The notes: generated by a model not told the origin, from the sequence alone. A stretch of 7,988 nt of DNA from Alphaproteobacteria bacterium (GCA_009782725.1 WRIM01000019.1:1-7988), one strand, 5' to 3'. Shown: positions 1-5,715, numbered from the stretch's first letter. Translations and numbers: made by a program.

Positions 1-10
1 CCATAAATAC

Positions 11-38
11 TTGACAATATAATAATACAGACTATAAT
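11..38 (+). promoter_or_regulatory. Sigma-70-type promoter of the + strand methyltransferase gene
   Basis: TTGACA at 11-16 and TATAAT at 33-38 both match the consensus exactly, with a 16-base spacer. Transcription would be expected to begin about 7 bases after the -10 box, at 45-46, which is at the ATG of the following gene. No Shine-Dalgarno-like sequence precedes that ATG, so the mRNA is probably leaderless. The boxes are seen directly; the start site is inferred. Confidence 0.8.
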
Positions 39-45
39 AATTAGT

Positions 46-864
46 ATGAAACAGCCGGAAATATTTTTAAACAACCAAACGCGCAACCGCGGATACGGTT
101 TTTACGAACACTATTTATGTCTGAAAAGGCGCGATAACTATTCGCCCGGCAAATCCATATTAATCATCGGCGGCGGCGAAGGCGTTTATACGCTTGCCAA
201 CAAAGTAAAATCCGACATAACAAATGTCGACTTGCAAATTCATCCGGAATTGGCCGAAGGAAATCGCAAAATCACCGACGTGCAATCGGATTTCATAGCC
301 ACAAAATTCAAACCGGATATGTTCGATGAAATCTGGGCGTTGTTCTCGCTTCCTTTATATTCGCCGTCTCCGGATGCGGTGCGATTGTTTTTTGCCAAGT
401 CCGCATACTCTCTTAAACCCGGCGGCATTTTAAGAATCGCCCCGGCGACGCCCGTGTCTTTGTTCGAGAATACCAACCGTCCGGCGATAAAACGGAATGT
501 CACCAACCGCCCCATATTCAAGGCACTTTACGCCTGTATGGATAAATTCGCGCAAATCGGAGGGGGGGGGCATTCCGTCATCCATTGGACGCATGAATGC
601 TCTGGTGAGAAGAATCTTTCAAGCGAAAAAATCATCGAAGAGATCGGAAAATTGGACAGTTTCTCTTGGACCAATTTCGGCCAATATAAAAATATATCGC
701 ACGACCTAAGAACCAATTGCCGCTATAATTGCGCGACTGTTGCAAAGGCCGCCCAAGATTCCGAATATATAAACAAGATGCTTCTTGCGGACATGCGCAG
801 ACTTAATAAACTTAATATTCCAAAAACCATTGTTCACGCGAAGTCTCTTACTCCGGTTCATTGA
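46..864 (+). CDS. Probable class I SAM-dependent methyltransferase with an internal G9 tract (candidate phase-variable gene)
   Basis: This 272-residue protein has the layout of a Rossmann-fold SAM-dependent methyltransferase. The glycine-rich SAM loop GGGEGVYT lies at residues 42-49, an acidic turn (VD) at 61-62, a motif-IV-like stretch FDEIWALFSLPLY at 93-105, and the typical LKPGGILRIAP strand-turn at 123-133. The layout recalls predicted SAM-dependent methyltransferases associated with glycans; the substrate cannot be told. There is no signal peptide or membrane segment, so it should be cytoplasmic. The ATG at 46 follows a consensus promoter with no room for a leader. Codons 173-175 are three consecutive GGG (a run of nine G at 562-570). 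One extra G would end the protein at about 183 residues and one fewer at about 220. Its last 17 bases overlap the end of the convergent EnvC-like gene. It is the only + strand gene here. The fold is fairly sure, the function is not. Confidence 0.75.
   Translation: MKQPEIFLNNQTRNRGYGFYEHYLCLKRRDNYSPGKSILIIGGGEGVYTLANKVKSDITNVDLQIHPELAEGNRKITDVQSDFIATKFKPDMFDEIWALFSLPLYSPSPDAVRLFFAKSAYSLKPGGILRIAPATPVSLFENTNRPAIKRNVTNRPIFKALYACMDKFAQIGGGGHSVIHWTHECSGEKNLSSEKIIEEIGKLDSFSWTNFGQYKNISHDLRTNCRYNCATVAKAAQDSEYINKMLLADMRRLNKLNIPKTIVHAKSLTPVH
562..570 (+). repeat. Homopolymeric G9 tract inside a coding region
   Basis: Nine consecutive G follow an A at 561. They encode glycines 173-175 of the 272-residue methyltransferase. 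Runs of eight or more G inside coding regions are known slipped-strand mispairing sites in phase-variable genes of Neisseria, Campylobacter and Helicobacter. The present length keeps the gene in frame (ON). A tenth G brings a TGA at 594-596 into frame; eight G bring a TAA at 707-709 into frame. Confidence 0.9.
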
Positions 865-1960
865 ATAATCGCGCCGGGTCTATCAGGTTGGCGCCGCGGC
901 GGACTTCCAGATACATTTCCGGGCGCGCGCCGTCTTTGCCTGCGGCGGGCATTCTTCCGACCGGTTCTCCCGCCAATACTTCTTGGCCGACCAATACGTC
1001 CGCGGCGGCAAGCCCCGCCATTACAGAATTATACCCGTTTTTATGAGACAATATCAAAACGCGTCCGAACCCTTTGAAATTATCGGCGAATTTCACAACC
1101 CCGTCCGCCGGCGCGGTGACAAGCGCATCCGCGCGTGTCCGAATTCGCCACCCGTCGGATACCAATCCTAATGCGGATTTTTCACCGAATACAGCGGTCA
1201 GGCGCCCGCCCACCGGCGCGTTTAATTTTTTCGTGCTGAACGATGCGTCCGCGGACAATTTTGTGCCCCCTACTCCGGCCGTCAATTCGGCAAGGTTTTT
1301 CGCGCGCGCCGATAACTCGCGCAGTTTTTTTTGCAATTCGAATTGTTCGGCGCGAAGTTTTTCATTTTGTGTGGTGCGCGTGCGAAGAAGCTTATCCAAT
1401 TCAGTTTTCTCGGCGCCATATTTTTTCGCCGTGGCGGCAAGCTTGGTTTGCTCTGCCTTTTTCTGTTCTTGCACTTTTTCCAATTCTGCGATGCGCGCCG
1501 CTGCCGCCTTCATCTCGGCATCGAATTGTCCCGCAACACCGGTCAACAGCGCCGACGTCAAAACATATTCGCGCGCGTCGTCGGTTGAGAATGCGGGCTG
1601 GGCCGACATGGAAAGAAGGCTTGCCGCGGCATCCGCCATGCGCCCTTGGTTTGCCTTAATCGATGCTTCCAATGTTTTGGCGTTTTTTTCCAAATCCGAA
1701 ATATTATCGCGCAAGACGCCGCGCTCGACTTCAAGCTTTTCCACGCGTCCCGCCGCCCGCACCAAATCTTTTTTGGTTTGCTCGACGTTGGCATCTGACT
1801 TTTTAACCTGTTGCTCGGCCGCTTTGTTTTGCTGTTCCACCTGTTTCAGCTGCGCCTGAACCTGCGCCAGTTCATTGGGCGCCGCGCGCGCGCCATGCGC
1901 AACGAACAACGAACAACTAACAACTAACAACGATAAAAGGTATTTGTGTATATTTTTCAT
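848..1960 (-). CDS. envC: EnvC-like murein hydrolase activator (secreted coiled coil plus degenerate LytM/M23 domain)
   Basis: This is a 370-residue exported protein. A hydrophobic signal segment (about residues 7-22) ends near ARAA (24-27). Long coiled coils rich in E, K, Q and A cover about 29-118 and 145-225, and a LytM (peptidase M23) domain covers about 248-366. The zinc ligands of active M23 enzymes are missing. The first-histidine region reads SDGWRIRT (268-275), only a lone H follows in ILSHKNGY (303-310), and the HxH motif is replaced by MYLEVRRG (349-356), close to the YFEIRR-type stretch of E. coli EnvC. This supports a non-enzymatic activator of periplasmic N-acetylmuramoyl-L-alanine amidases in cell separation, as known for EnvC and the alphaproteobacterial LdpF. 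It lies 27 bases after tyrS on the same strand, probably co-transcribed. The 27-base gap is entirely heptamer repeat with no Shine-Dalgarno; the start was chosen because it gives the signal peptide. Orthology to envC itself is inferred. Confidence 0.85.
   Translation of the reverse strand: MKNIHKYLLSLLVVSCSLFVAHGARAAPNELAQVQAQLKQVEQQNKAAEQQVKKSDANVEQTKKDLVRAAGRVEKLEVERGVLRDNISDLEKNAKTLEASIKANQGRMADAAASLLSMSAQPAFSTDDAREYVLTSALLTGVAGQFDAEMKAAAARIAELEKVQEQKKAEQTKLAATAKKYGAEKTELDKLLRTRTTQNEKLRAEQFELQKKLRELSARAKNLAELTAGVGGTKLSADASFSTKKLNAPVGGRLTAVFGEKSALGLVSDGWRIRTRADALVTAPADGVVKFADNFKGFGRVLILSHKNGYNSVMAGLAAADVLVGQEVLAGEPVGRMPAAGKDGARPEMYLEVRRGANLIDPARLFNEPE
1901..1928 (+). repeat. Heptanucleotide repeat array A (4 units) in the signal-peptide region of the EnvC-like gene
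   Basis: Four units with a period of exactly 7: AACGAAC, AACGAAC, AACTAAC, AACTAAC. The array is antisense to the codons of residues 11-20 in the hydrophobic core of the signal peptide. It is inverted relative to array B at 1963-1990 and can pair with it. The same kind of unit occurs in array C inside tyrS. Confidence 0.9.
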
Positions 1961-1962
1961 AA

Positions 1963-1990
1963 TTAGTTGTTAGCTGTTAGTTGTTAGTTA
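1963..1990 (-). repeat. Heptanucleotide repeat array B (4 units) filling the tyrS-envC gap
   Basis: On the + strand this reads TTAGTTG, TTAGCTG, TTAGTTG, TTAGTTA with a period of 7. It covers nearly all of the gap between tyrS and the EnvC-like gene and includes the TAA stop codon of tyrS (1988-1990). It leaves no room for a Shine-Dalgarno sequence for the downstream gene. With array A it forms an inverted repeat of 27 positions, 24 of them Watson-Crick, with one G-U wobble in the mRNA and two mismatches. Confidence 0.9.
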
Positions 1991-3214
1991 TTTCACAACC
2001 ACTTTCAAAAACGTTTTTTTGCCTTTTTGAAGCATGACCGAATCGCCGGATTTCGCGGTTATAGTTGTTGCGATATCCGTGATTTTTTTGCCGTCGACGA
2101 TTAACCCACCTTGTTCTATCGCGCGACGCGCCTCTGATTTCGACGGAACTAATCCTGCCATGACAATAAAATCTACAACTGTTAATTGTTCATTGTTAAT
2201 TGTTAATTGCGCCGTGGGCACGGCGCCTTCGCCACCGCCGCCGCCGAAAAGCGCGGACGCCGCGTCCGCCGCGGCGCGCGCAGCCGCATCGCCATGCGCT
2301 ATCTTGGTTGCTTCGAATGCAAGTATCTTTTTTGCTTCGTTGATTTCGACGTCTTTCAATTTCGCCAATCGCGCGATGTCATCCAACGGAAGTTCGGTAA
2401 AGATTTTCAAAAACTTTTCAACGTCTGCATCCATGACATTCCGGAAATATTGATAGTAATCGTACGGGCTTGTCCGGTCTCCGCGCACCCATACCGCGTT
2501 CCCCATGGACTTTCCGATTTTCATTCCGTTCGCATCAAGAATCAGCGGGCATGATAACACATGCGCTTCTTTGCCGCGCTTGCGCCGGATCAGGCTGACC
2601 CCCGCGACCGAATTCCCCCATTGGTCGGCGCCGCAAAGTTGCAAAATGCATTTATTGTTATCAAACAAGTGAAGGAAGTCCACGGCTTGCAGCGGCATGT
2701 AATTGAATTCCAAAAACGACATCTCGCCGGAATCAAGCCGCTTTTTGACGCTCTCCATGGCCAGCATTTTCGGCACGGTAAACGAAGTCCCGAATTCGCG
2801 CAGGAATTCTATATGGCTGTATTTTTTCTGCCAATCATAGTTATCGACCATAATCGAATCGGTCGGGCCATCGCCAAATTTGATAAATTGTTCATAGCAT
2901 TTGCGAAGGCCGGCAGAGTTCGCGGCAATTTGCGCATCGTCCAACATCGGCCGGTCAGAGTTGCGATCGCTTGGGTCGCCTATGCGGCCGGTTGCGCCAC
3001 CGACCAGCATGATTGGTTTATTGCCGTATTTCTGAAACATGCGCATAATCATCACCGGCACCAAATGCCCAACGTGAAAAGAATCCGCCGTCGGATCCAC
3101 GCCCAGATACCCAACCACAGACCCCGCATTCATAGCGGCGTTCAGCGCCGCCATATCGGTCGATTGATAAATCAACCCGCGTTGTTCCAATTCGTGTAAA
3201 AATTCGTTCTTCAT
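1988..3214 (-). CDS. tyrS: Tyrosyl-tRNA synthetase
   Basis: TyrS joins tyrosine to tRNA-Tyr using ATP; it is cytoplasmic and essential. The 408-residue length is usual for bacterial TyrS. The class I signature appears as HVGH at residues 47-50, the tyrosine/tRNA-site stretch GADQWGN at 195-201, and the KMSKS loop as KIGKS at 232-236. A C-terminal S4-type RNA-binding domain covers about 345-408, with the stretch SKSEARRAIEQGGLIVDG at 358-375. The ATG at 3214 is preceded by AAAGGAA about 6 bases upstream. The linker between the catalytic and S4 parts (about 323-346) is odd: a glycine run encoded by GGC/GGT codons, then QLTINNEQLT (336-345), produced by a heptamer DNA repeat. The stop codon lies in a second array of related heptamers, and the EnvC-like gene follows after 27 bases. 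No clear promoter was found in the 185-base gap upstream. Confidence 0.97.
   Translation of the reverse strand: MKNEFLHELEQRGLIYQSTDMAALNAAMNAGSVVGYLGVDPTADSFHVGHLVPVMIMRMFQKYGNKPIMLVGGATGRIGDPSDRNSDRPMLDDAQIAANSAGLRKCYEQFIKFGDGPTDSIMVDNYDWQKKYSHIEFLREFGTSFTVPKMLAMESVKKRLDSGEMSFLEFNYMPLQAVDFLHLFDNNKCILQLCGADQWGNSVAGVSLIRRKRGKEAHVLSCPLILDANGMKIGKSMGNAVWVRGDRTSPYDYYQYFRNVMDADVEKFLKIFTELPLDDIARLAKLKDVEINEAKKILAFEATKIAHGDAAARAAADAASALFGGGGGEGAVPTAQLTINNEQLTVVDFIVMAGLVPSKSEARRAIEQGGLIVDGKKITDIATTITAKSGDSVMLQKGKKTFLKVVVK
2181..2208 (-). repeat. Heptanucleotide repeat array C (4 units) inside tyrS
   Basis: On the coding (-) strand this reads AATTAAC, AATTAAC, AATGAAC, AATTAAC. It encodes the QLTINNEQLT stretch (residues 336-345) between the catalytic and S4 domains of TyrS. 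The units differ by one base from those of arrays A and B, indicating one repeat family. Proliferating heptamer repeats of this general type are known from other bacteria, such as the short tandemly repeated repetitive sequences of cyanobacteria. Confidence 0.9.
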
Positions 3215-3399
3215 ATTTGTTTCCTTTTATCATAATAATAGCAAAAATCGGCCATTTTGCATAATGATTTTATTGTCTCTGAAATTTGTTTGCCCATGCG
3301 GGCACAGGGAATAGTTACGCCGCGGGGGCGTAGTTAGAATAATAGAAACATGCGAATATTTTTGACATAACCGAACTATATAAATGAATTCAACAATAA
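3215..3399. other. Gap between the small unknown gene and tyrS: two small hairpins, no clear promoter
   Basis: This 185-base stretch must hold the control signals of tyrS unless tyrS is read through from upstream. Two short inverted repeats are visible: TGCCC/GGGCA with a 4-base loop (3291-3304), and TACGCC/GGCGTA with a 5-base loop (3316-3332). Neither is followed by a T-run on either strand, so they are poor intrinsic terminators. AT-rich candidate -10 boxes (TATTAT types) lie at 3232-3240, but no convincing -35 was found. A TTGACA on the + strand at 3362-3367 has no suitably spaced -10. Confidence 0.5.
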
Positions 3400-3777
3400 T
3401 CAAGCATAGATTTTGTCGCCGCAATCCCTGAGGAAACACTTTGCGCAATTGTTCGTTTTATAAAACCGGAATTCCGAATTTTTCGATTTTATAAACGCAT
3501 CCAACTTGTCAAGCATCGCATTATCACCATGACTTGCAATGCGGCAACGTATTTCTTGAAGCATCAGGTTCGGCGCGCCGTATCCTTCTATCTTTGCCAA
3601 AGGCTCTGTATATCGCATTGCGGATTTATACGAAAGGCTTTCATCCGCCAAACGCAAAAGTATTATCGCCGCCGCGGTTGTAAATTTCGCATTCCAAGGC
3701 AATATAATCCATTTCTTTTTGGCAATCGCCAAAGACACATCGTCAAAATCTTTGTTTGCGAATGTTGTGTTAATCAT
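3400..3777 (-). CDS. Hypothetical protein with C-terminal Cx2Cx4C, translationally coupled to the FkbM gene
   Basis: This 125-residue protein is not recognised. Its ATG (3777-3775) overlaps the TGA stop of the FkbM methyltransferase gene in an ATGA junction, and a strong GGAGG Shine-Dalgarno sits within the last codons of that gene, so it looks genuinely translated and coupled. It has no signal peptide. A moderately hydrophobic stretch WIILPWNAKFTTAAAIILL occurs at 23-41, too mixed to be a confident membrane segment, followed by a helical, charged region at about 42-100. The C-terminus carries C111, C114 and C119 (CAKCFLRDC), a spacing that could hold a metal with C78 or another ligand. It is probably functionally linked to the methyltransferase, but no function is proposed. 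Confidence 0.75.
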   Translation of the reverse strand: MINTTFANKDFDDVSLAIAKKKWIILPWNAKFTTAAAIILLRLADESLSYKSAMRYTEPLAKIEGYGAPNLMLQEIRCRIASHGDNAMLDKLDAFIKSKNSEFRFYKTNNCAKCFLRDCGDKIYA

Positions 3778-4646
3778 TTTTGCCTCCGTGTGGCGCGTAT
3801 CATGCCGATGCTGTCTTTATAAAAACCAGGGGTTCTTTTCGTTTCAAACCCGTTTTCTATTAATGTTCTCATAAGATCTAAAAACTTGCCGTCGTGATAT
3901 TCCATAATTATCGCGGTCACAAATTTCAGTAAATCCGCCGCGGCCAAATCCGGCAATATTTCGCGTTCCGCGCCTTCGCAGTCTATCTTCATTGCGATTT
4001 TGTTTTTGCAGGCTTTGAAAATCGGGCCAAGAACCTCGGACGCGCGACGCACTTCGATGATTTCATAATCTTGTCTGTGTCCGAAATTATCAATCTGTCT
4101 TTCTGTAATCGAAGACTGATTCCCCATTAAATCTTTGTCATATGGCAATATAAGTTCGGGAATATTCCGATCGGATAATCCGTATCTGAACGCTTTGATT
4201 TTACTTTTGGCGCGGGCGTTCGATTCTATGTTTCGCATCGCCCATTCGAATGTTGTCGGGAACGGTTCGTATGCATAGATTTCTTTGACCATTGGGTCGA
4301 CGGCATGCCAAATTCCGGTGGTTCCGGTATTAAATCCAATGTCTATAACGGTAAGCGGCGCGTCGCCCATGCGAAAATCATAAATCCCGTCAATCCAGAC
4401 TTCCTTTGCGATGTGCACGGCTTGGGCGCTTGGGCCGGCTATATTCATGCCATGACCGGATATGCGAAATCCTTTGGATGTGTGTTCGATGCGATATCCC
4501 GCATCTATAAATTGTTTCGTATATTTTAAAATACAGTATTCGAATTGTAACCATTTCTCGACCGGGCGCGGCAAGCACGACGCGGCGGCGCGCACCGATT
4601 TAACAATACGTGGGTCTGTGAGTATATTTCTTGTAATTGGGTTCAT
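3774..4646 (-). CDS. FkbM-family SAM-dependent methyltransferase
   Basis: This 290-residue protein carries the FkbM-type methyltransferase domain at about 97-255. The SAM-binding stretch VIDIGFNTGTTGIW is at residues 100-113, the acidic YEPF after the second strand at 126-129, the family-typical KIDCEGAERE at 220-229, and IIMEYHDG at 246-253. FkbM enzymes are O-methyltransferases often found with glycan, lipopolysaccharide or secondary-metabolite genes; the acceptor here is unknown. About 95 residues precede the domain. The ATG at 4646 has no good Shine-Dalgarno but lies about 29 bases from the start site predicted from a consensus promoter. The gene stands alone between the rpsB-tsf terminators and a coupled small gene (ATGA overlap). 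The promoter spacer holds a run of eight G, so its expression may be phase-variable. Confidence 0.88.
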   Translation of the reverse strand: MNPITRNILTDPRIVKSVRAAASCLPRPVEKWLQFEYCILKYTKQFIDAGYRIEHTSKGFRISGHGMNIAGPSAQAVHIAKEVWIDGIYDFRMGDAPLTVIDIGFNTGTTGIWHAVDPMVKEIYAYEPFPTTFEWAMRNIESNARAKSKIKAFRYGLSDRNIPELILPYDKDLMGNQSSITERQIDNFGHRQDYEIIEVRRASEVLGPIFKACKNKIAMKIDCEGAEREILPDLAAADLLKFVTAIIMEYHDGKFLDLMRTLIENGFETKRTPGFYKDSIGMIRATRRQK

Positions 4647-4681
4647 GACAAATTTTCAGTGCGTCTGTGTTGTGTTTCAAC

Positions 4682-4710
4682 AGTATACCCCCCCCTCGGC
4701 AATTTGTCAA
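4682..4710 (-). promoter_or_regulatory. Sigma-70-type promoter of the FkbM gene with a G8 tract in its spacer
   Basis: On the - strand, TTGACA (4710-4705) is followed after exactly 17 bases by TATACT (4687-4682). The last eight spacer bases, next to the -10 box, are all G (4695-4688). The predicted start is near 4675, giving a leader of about 29 bases. Spacing of 17 is optimal, so gain or loss of a G would be expected to lower transcription. The porA promoter of Neisseria meningitidis is a known precedent for a G tract between -35 and -10. Confidence 0.85.
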
Positions 4711-4730
4711 GTCAAAAGTTGCAATATTAT

Positions 4731-4756
4731 AAAAAAAACCGCGCGTACGCGCGGTT
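4731..4756 (-). terminator. Second rpsB-tsf terminator: 20-bp perfect palindrome plus T-run
   Basis: The arms of AACCGCGCG and CGCGCGGTT centred on TA form a perfect 20-base palindrome (4737-4756). On the - strand it is followed directly by a run of eight T, counting the last two bases of the palindrome. It stands about 40 bases past the tsf stop codon and behind a first hairpin, and should insulate the FkbM promoter from rpsB-tsf transcription. Confidence 0.85.
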
Positions 4757-4767
4757 ATCAAAGAAAC

Positions 4768-4796
4768 AAAATCCCGCGTTCCGCGGGATTTTTTTT
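4768..4796. terminator. First rpsB-tsf terminator, possibly bidirectional
   Basis: An 11-base-pair stem, AAAATCCCGCG (4768-4778) and CGCGGGATTTT (4782-4792), encloses a 3-base loop. The T-run on the + strand extends to 4796 and covers part of the TAA stop codon of tsf (4795-4797). On the - strand the stem is followed by TTTTGTTTC, so it may end transcription of tsf there; the second hairpin downstream would act as backup. Confidence 0.85.
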
Positions 4797-5715
4797 AACC
4801 TAACATCTTAGCAACCTCATCCGCCAGATTATCTTCGCGTTTGGCAATCCCTTCGCCAAGCAAGAAGTACTTAAACCCGGCAAGCGTCACGCCCGCGTCG
4901 GCAAGCACCGCCTTTACGGTTTTATCCGGATCCATTACAAACGGCTGTTCGGTCAGAACCGATTCGGAATAGTATTTCTGAATGCGGCCCGCGACCATTT
5001 TTTCAACAACCATTTCCGGTTTGCCGGCAGTGGCGCCGCTTTCGATAAAGACTTTCTTTTCGCGCTCGACGGATTCCGGATTTACTTCGGCGATTGTGCC
5101 GAATTCCGGTTTGTTCGCCGCGATATGCATTGCGATTTTCGGGCCGATTTCCGCGGATTTCGCAATATCGCCGTTCAGCGCAACGATAACGCCAATCTGA
5201 CCCATGCCCGGCACCAAAGCATTATGGACATAAGTATAAACCGCGTCGCCGCCGACAGCCGAAGCGCGACGTATATTCATATTTTCGCCGATAGTGGCGA
5301 TAAGGTTTTTGACTTCGTCGCCCATTGCGTCATTCAATTTCGAGAAACATTTTTCGTCGCAATCGCAGACCCCGTCGCATGTGCATCCGCATTCGCCGTA
5401 TACTTTCAAAGCGGTTTGAACAACATCGCCGACCAATTTTTGGAATTTTTCATTCTTGGCGACAAAGTCCGTTTCCGCATTCACTTCGACAACCACGCCC
5501 AGCGTGCCGTCTTCGGACACCGCAGGCGCGACCAATCCCGCCGCCGCCACGCGATCGGCTTTCTTTGCCGCTTTGACGATTCCTTTTTGACGAAGCCAAT
5601 CCGCCGCGTCTTGGATATTTGCCGCGCATTCGGTCAATGCGGCCTTACAGTCCATCATGCCCGCGGATGTCATCTCGCGCAGTTCTTGAATTAATTTTGC
5701 AGTTACTTCTGCCAT
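4795..5715 (-). CDS. tsf: Translation elongation factor Ts with a Cys-rich insertion
   Basis: EF-Ts is the guanine-nucleotide exchange factor that releases GDP from EF-Tu. The protein has 306 residues, within the family range. The N-terminal UBA-like domain covers about 1-55, with LREMTSAGMMDCKAALTE at 12-29. The exchange motif TDFVAKNE is at 82-89, the core stretch IGENMNIRRA at 142-151, and a C-terminal subdomain runs to 306. The start is fixed by GGGAG about 7 bases before the ATG. It follows rpsB by 20 bases, the conserved bacterial order, and is closed by two terminators. The odd part is residues 109-123, where six cysteines (109, 111, 113, 117, 119, 123) occupy the place of the usual linker between the TDFVA helix and the IGENM strand. 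This resembles a small metal-binding or disulfide-rich patch. The pyrH/frr genes that often follow tsf are absent. Confidence 0.97.
   Translation of the reverse strand: MAEVTAKLIQELREMTSAGMMDCKAALTECAANIQDAADWLRQKGIVKAAKKADRVAAAGLVAPAVSEDGTLGVVVEVNAETDFVAKNEKFQKLVGDVVQTALKVYGECGCTCDGVCDCDEKCFSKLNDAMGDEVKNLIATIGENMNIRRASAVGGDAVYTYVHNALVPGMGQIGVIVALNGDIAKSAEIGPKIAMHIAANKPEFGTIAEVNPESVEREKKVFIESGATAGKPEMVVEKMVAGRIQKYYSESVLTEQPFVMDPDKTVKAVLADAGVTLAGFKYFLLGEGIAKREDNLADEVAKMLG

Noticed and set aside
562..570. The G9 run as an assembly or sequencing error
   Set aside because: It cannot be excluded without reads, but the frame is intact through the run and continues for about 97 residues to a natural stop, so the called length is at least consistent with a functional gene.
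1074..1859. A 261-codon open frame on the + strand
   Set aside because: It lies wholly antisense to the EnvC-like gene, whose signal peptide, coiled coil and LytM domain are convincing. Its composition (Ser/Ala/Phe-rich) is what the antisense of a coiled-coil gene gives, and it has no ribosome binding site.
1901..2208. Heptamer arrays considered as a CRISPR array
   Set aside because: The units are 7 bases in direct tandem with no spacers.
2231..2249. GGC/GGT trinucleotide repeat in tyrS considered as a phase-variable tract
   Set aside because: Slippage by three bases would keep the frame and only change the number of glycines in a linker; the run is short and interrupted.
3291..3332. Two small hairpins considered as terminators of the FkbM operon
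   Set aside because: The stems are 5 and 6 bp and neither is followed by a T-run; described only as part of the gap.
3362..3384. TTGACA with a following TATAAA on the + strand
   Set aside because: The spacing is 11 bases, too short for a promoter, and no + strand gene follows.
3230..3448. A 72-codon open frame on the - strand covering most of the gap before tyrS
   Set aside because: It overlaps the end of the small coupled gene, has no Shine-Dalgarno and no recognisable protein character.
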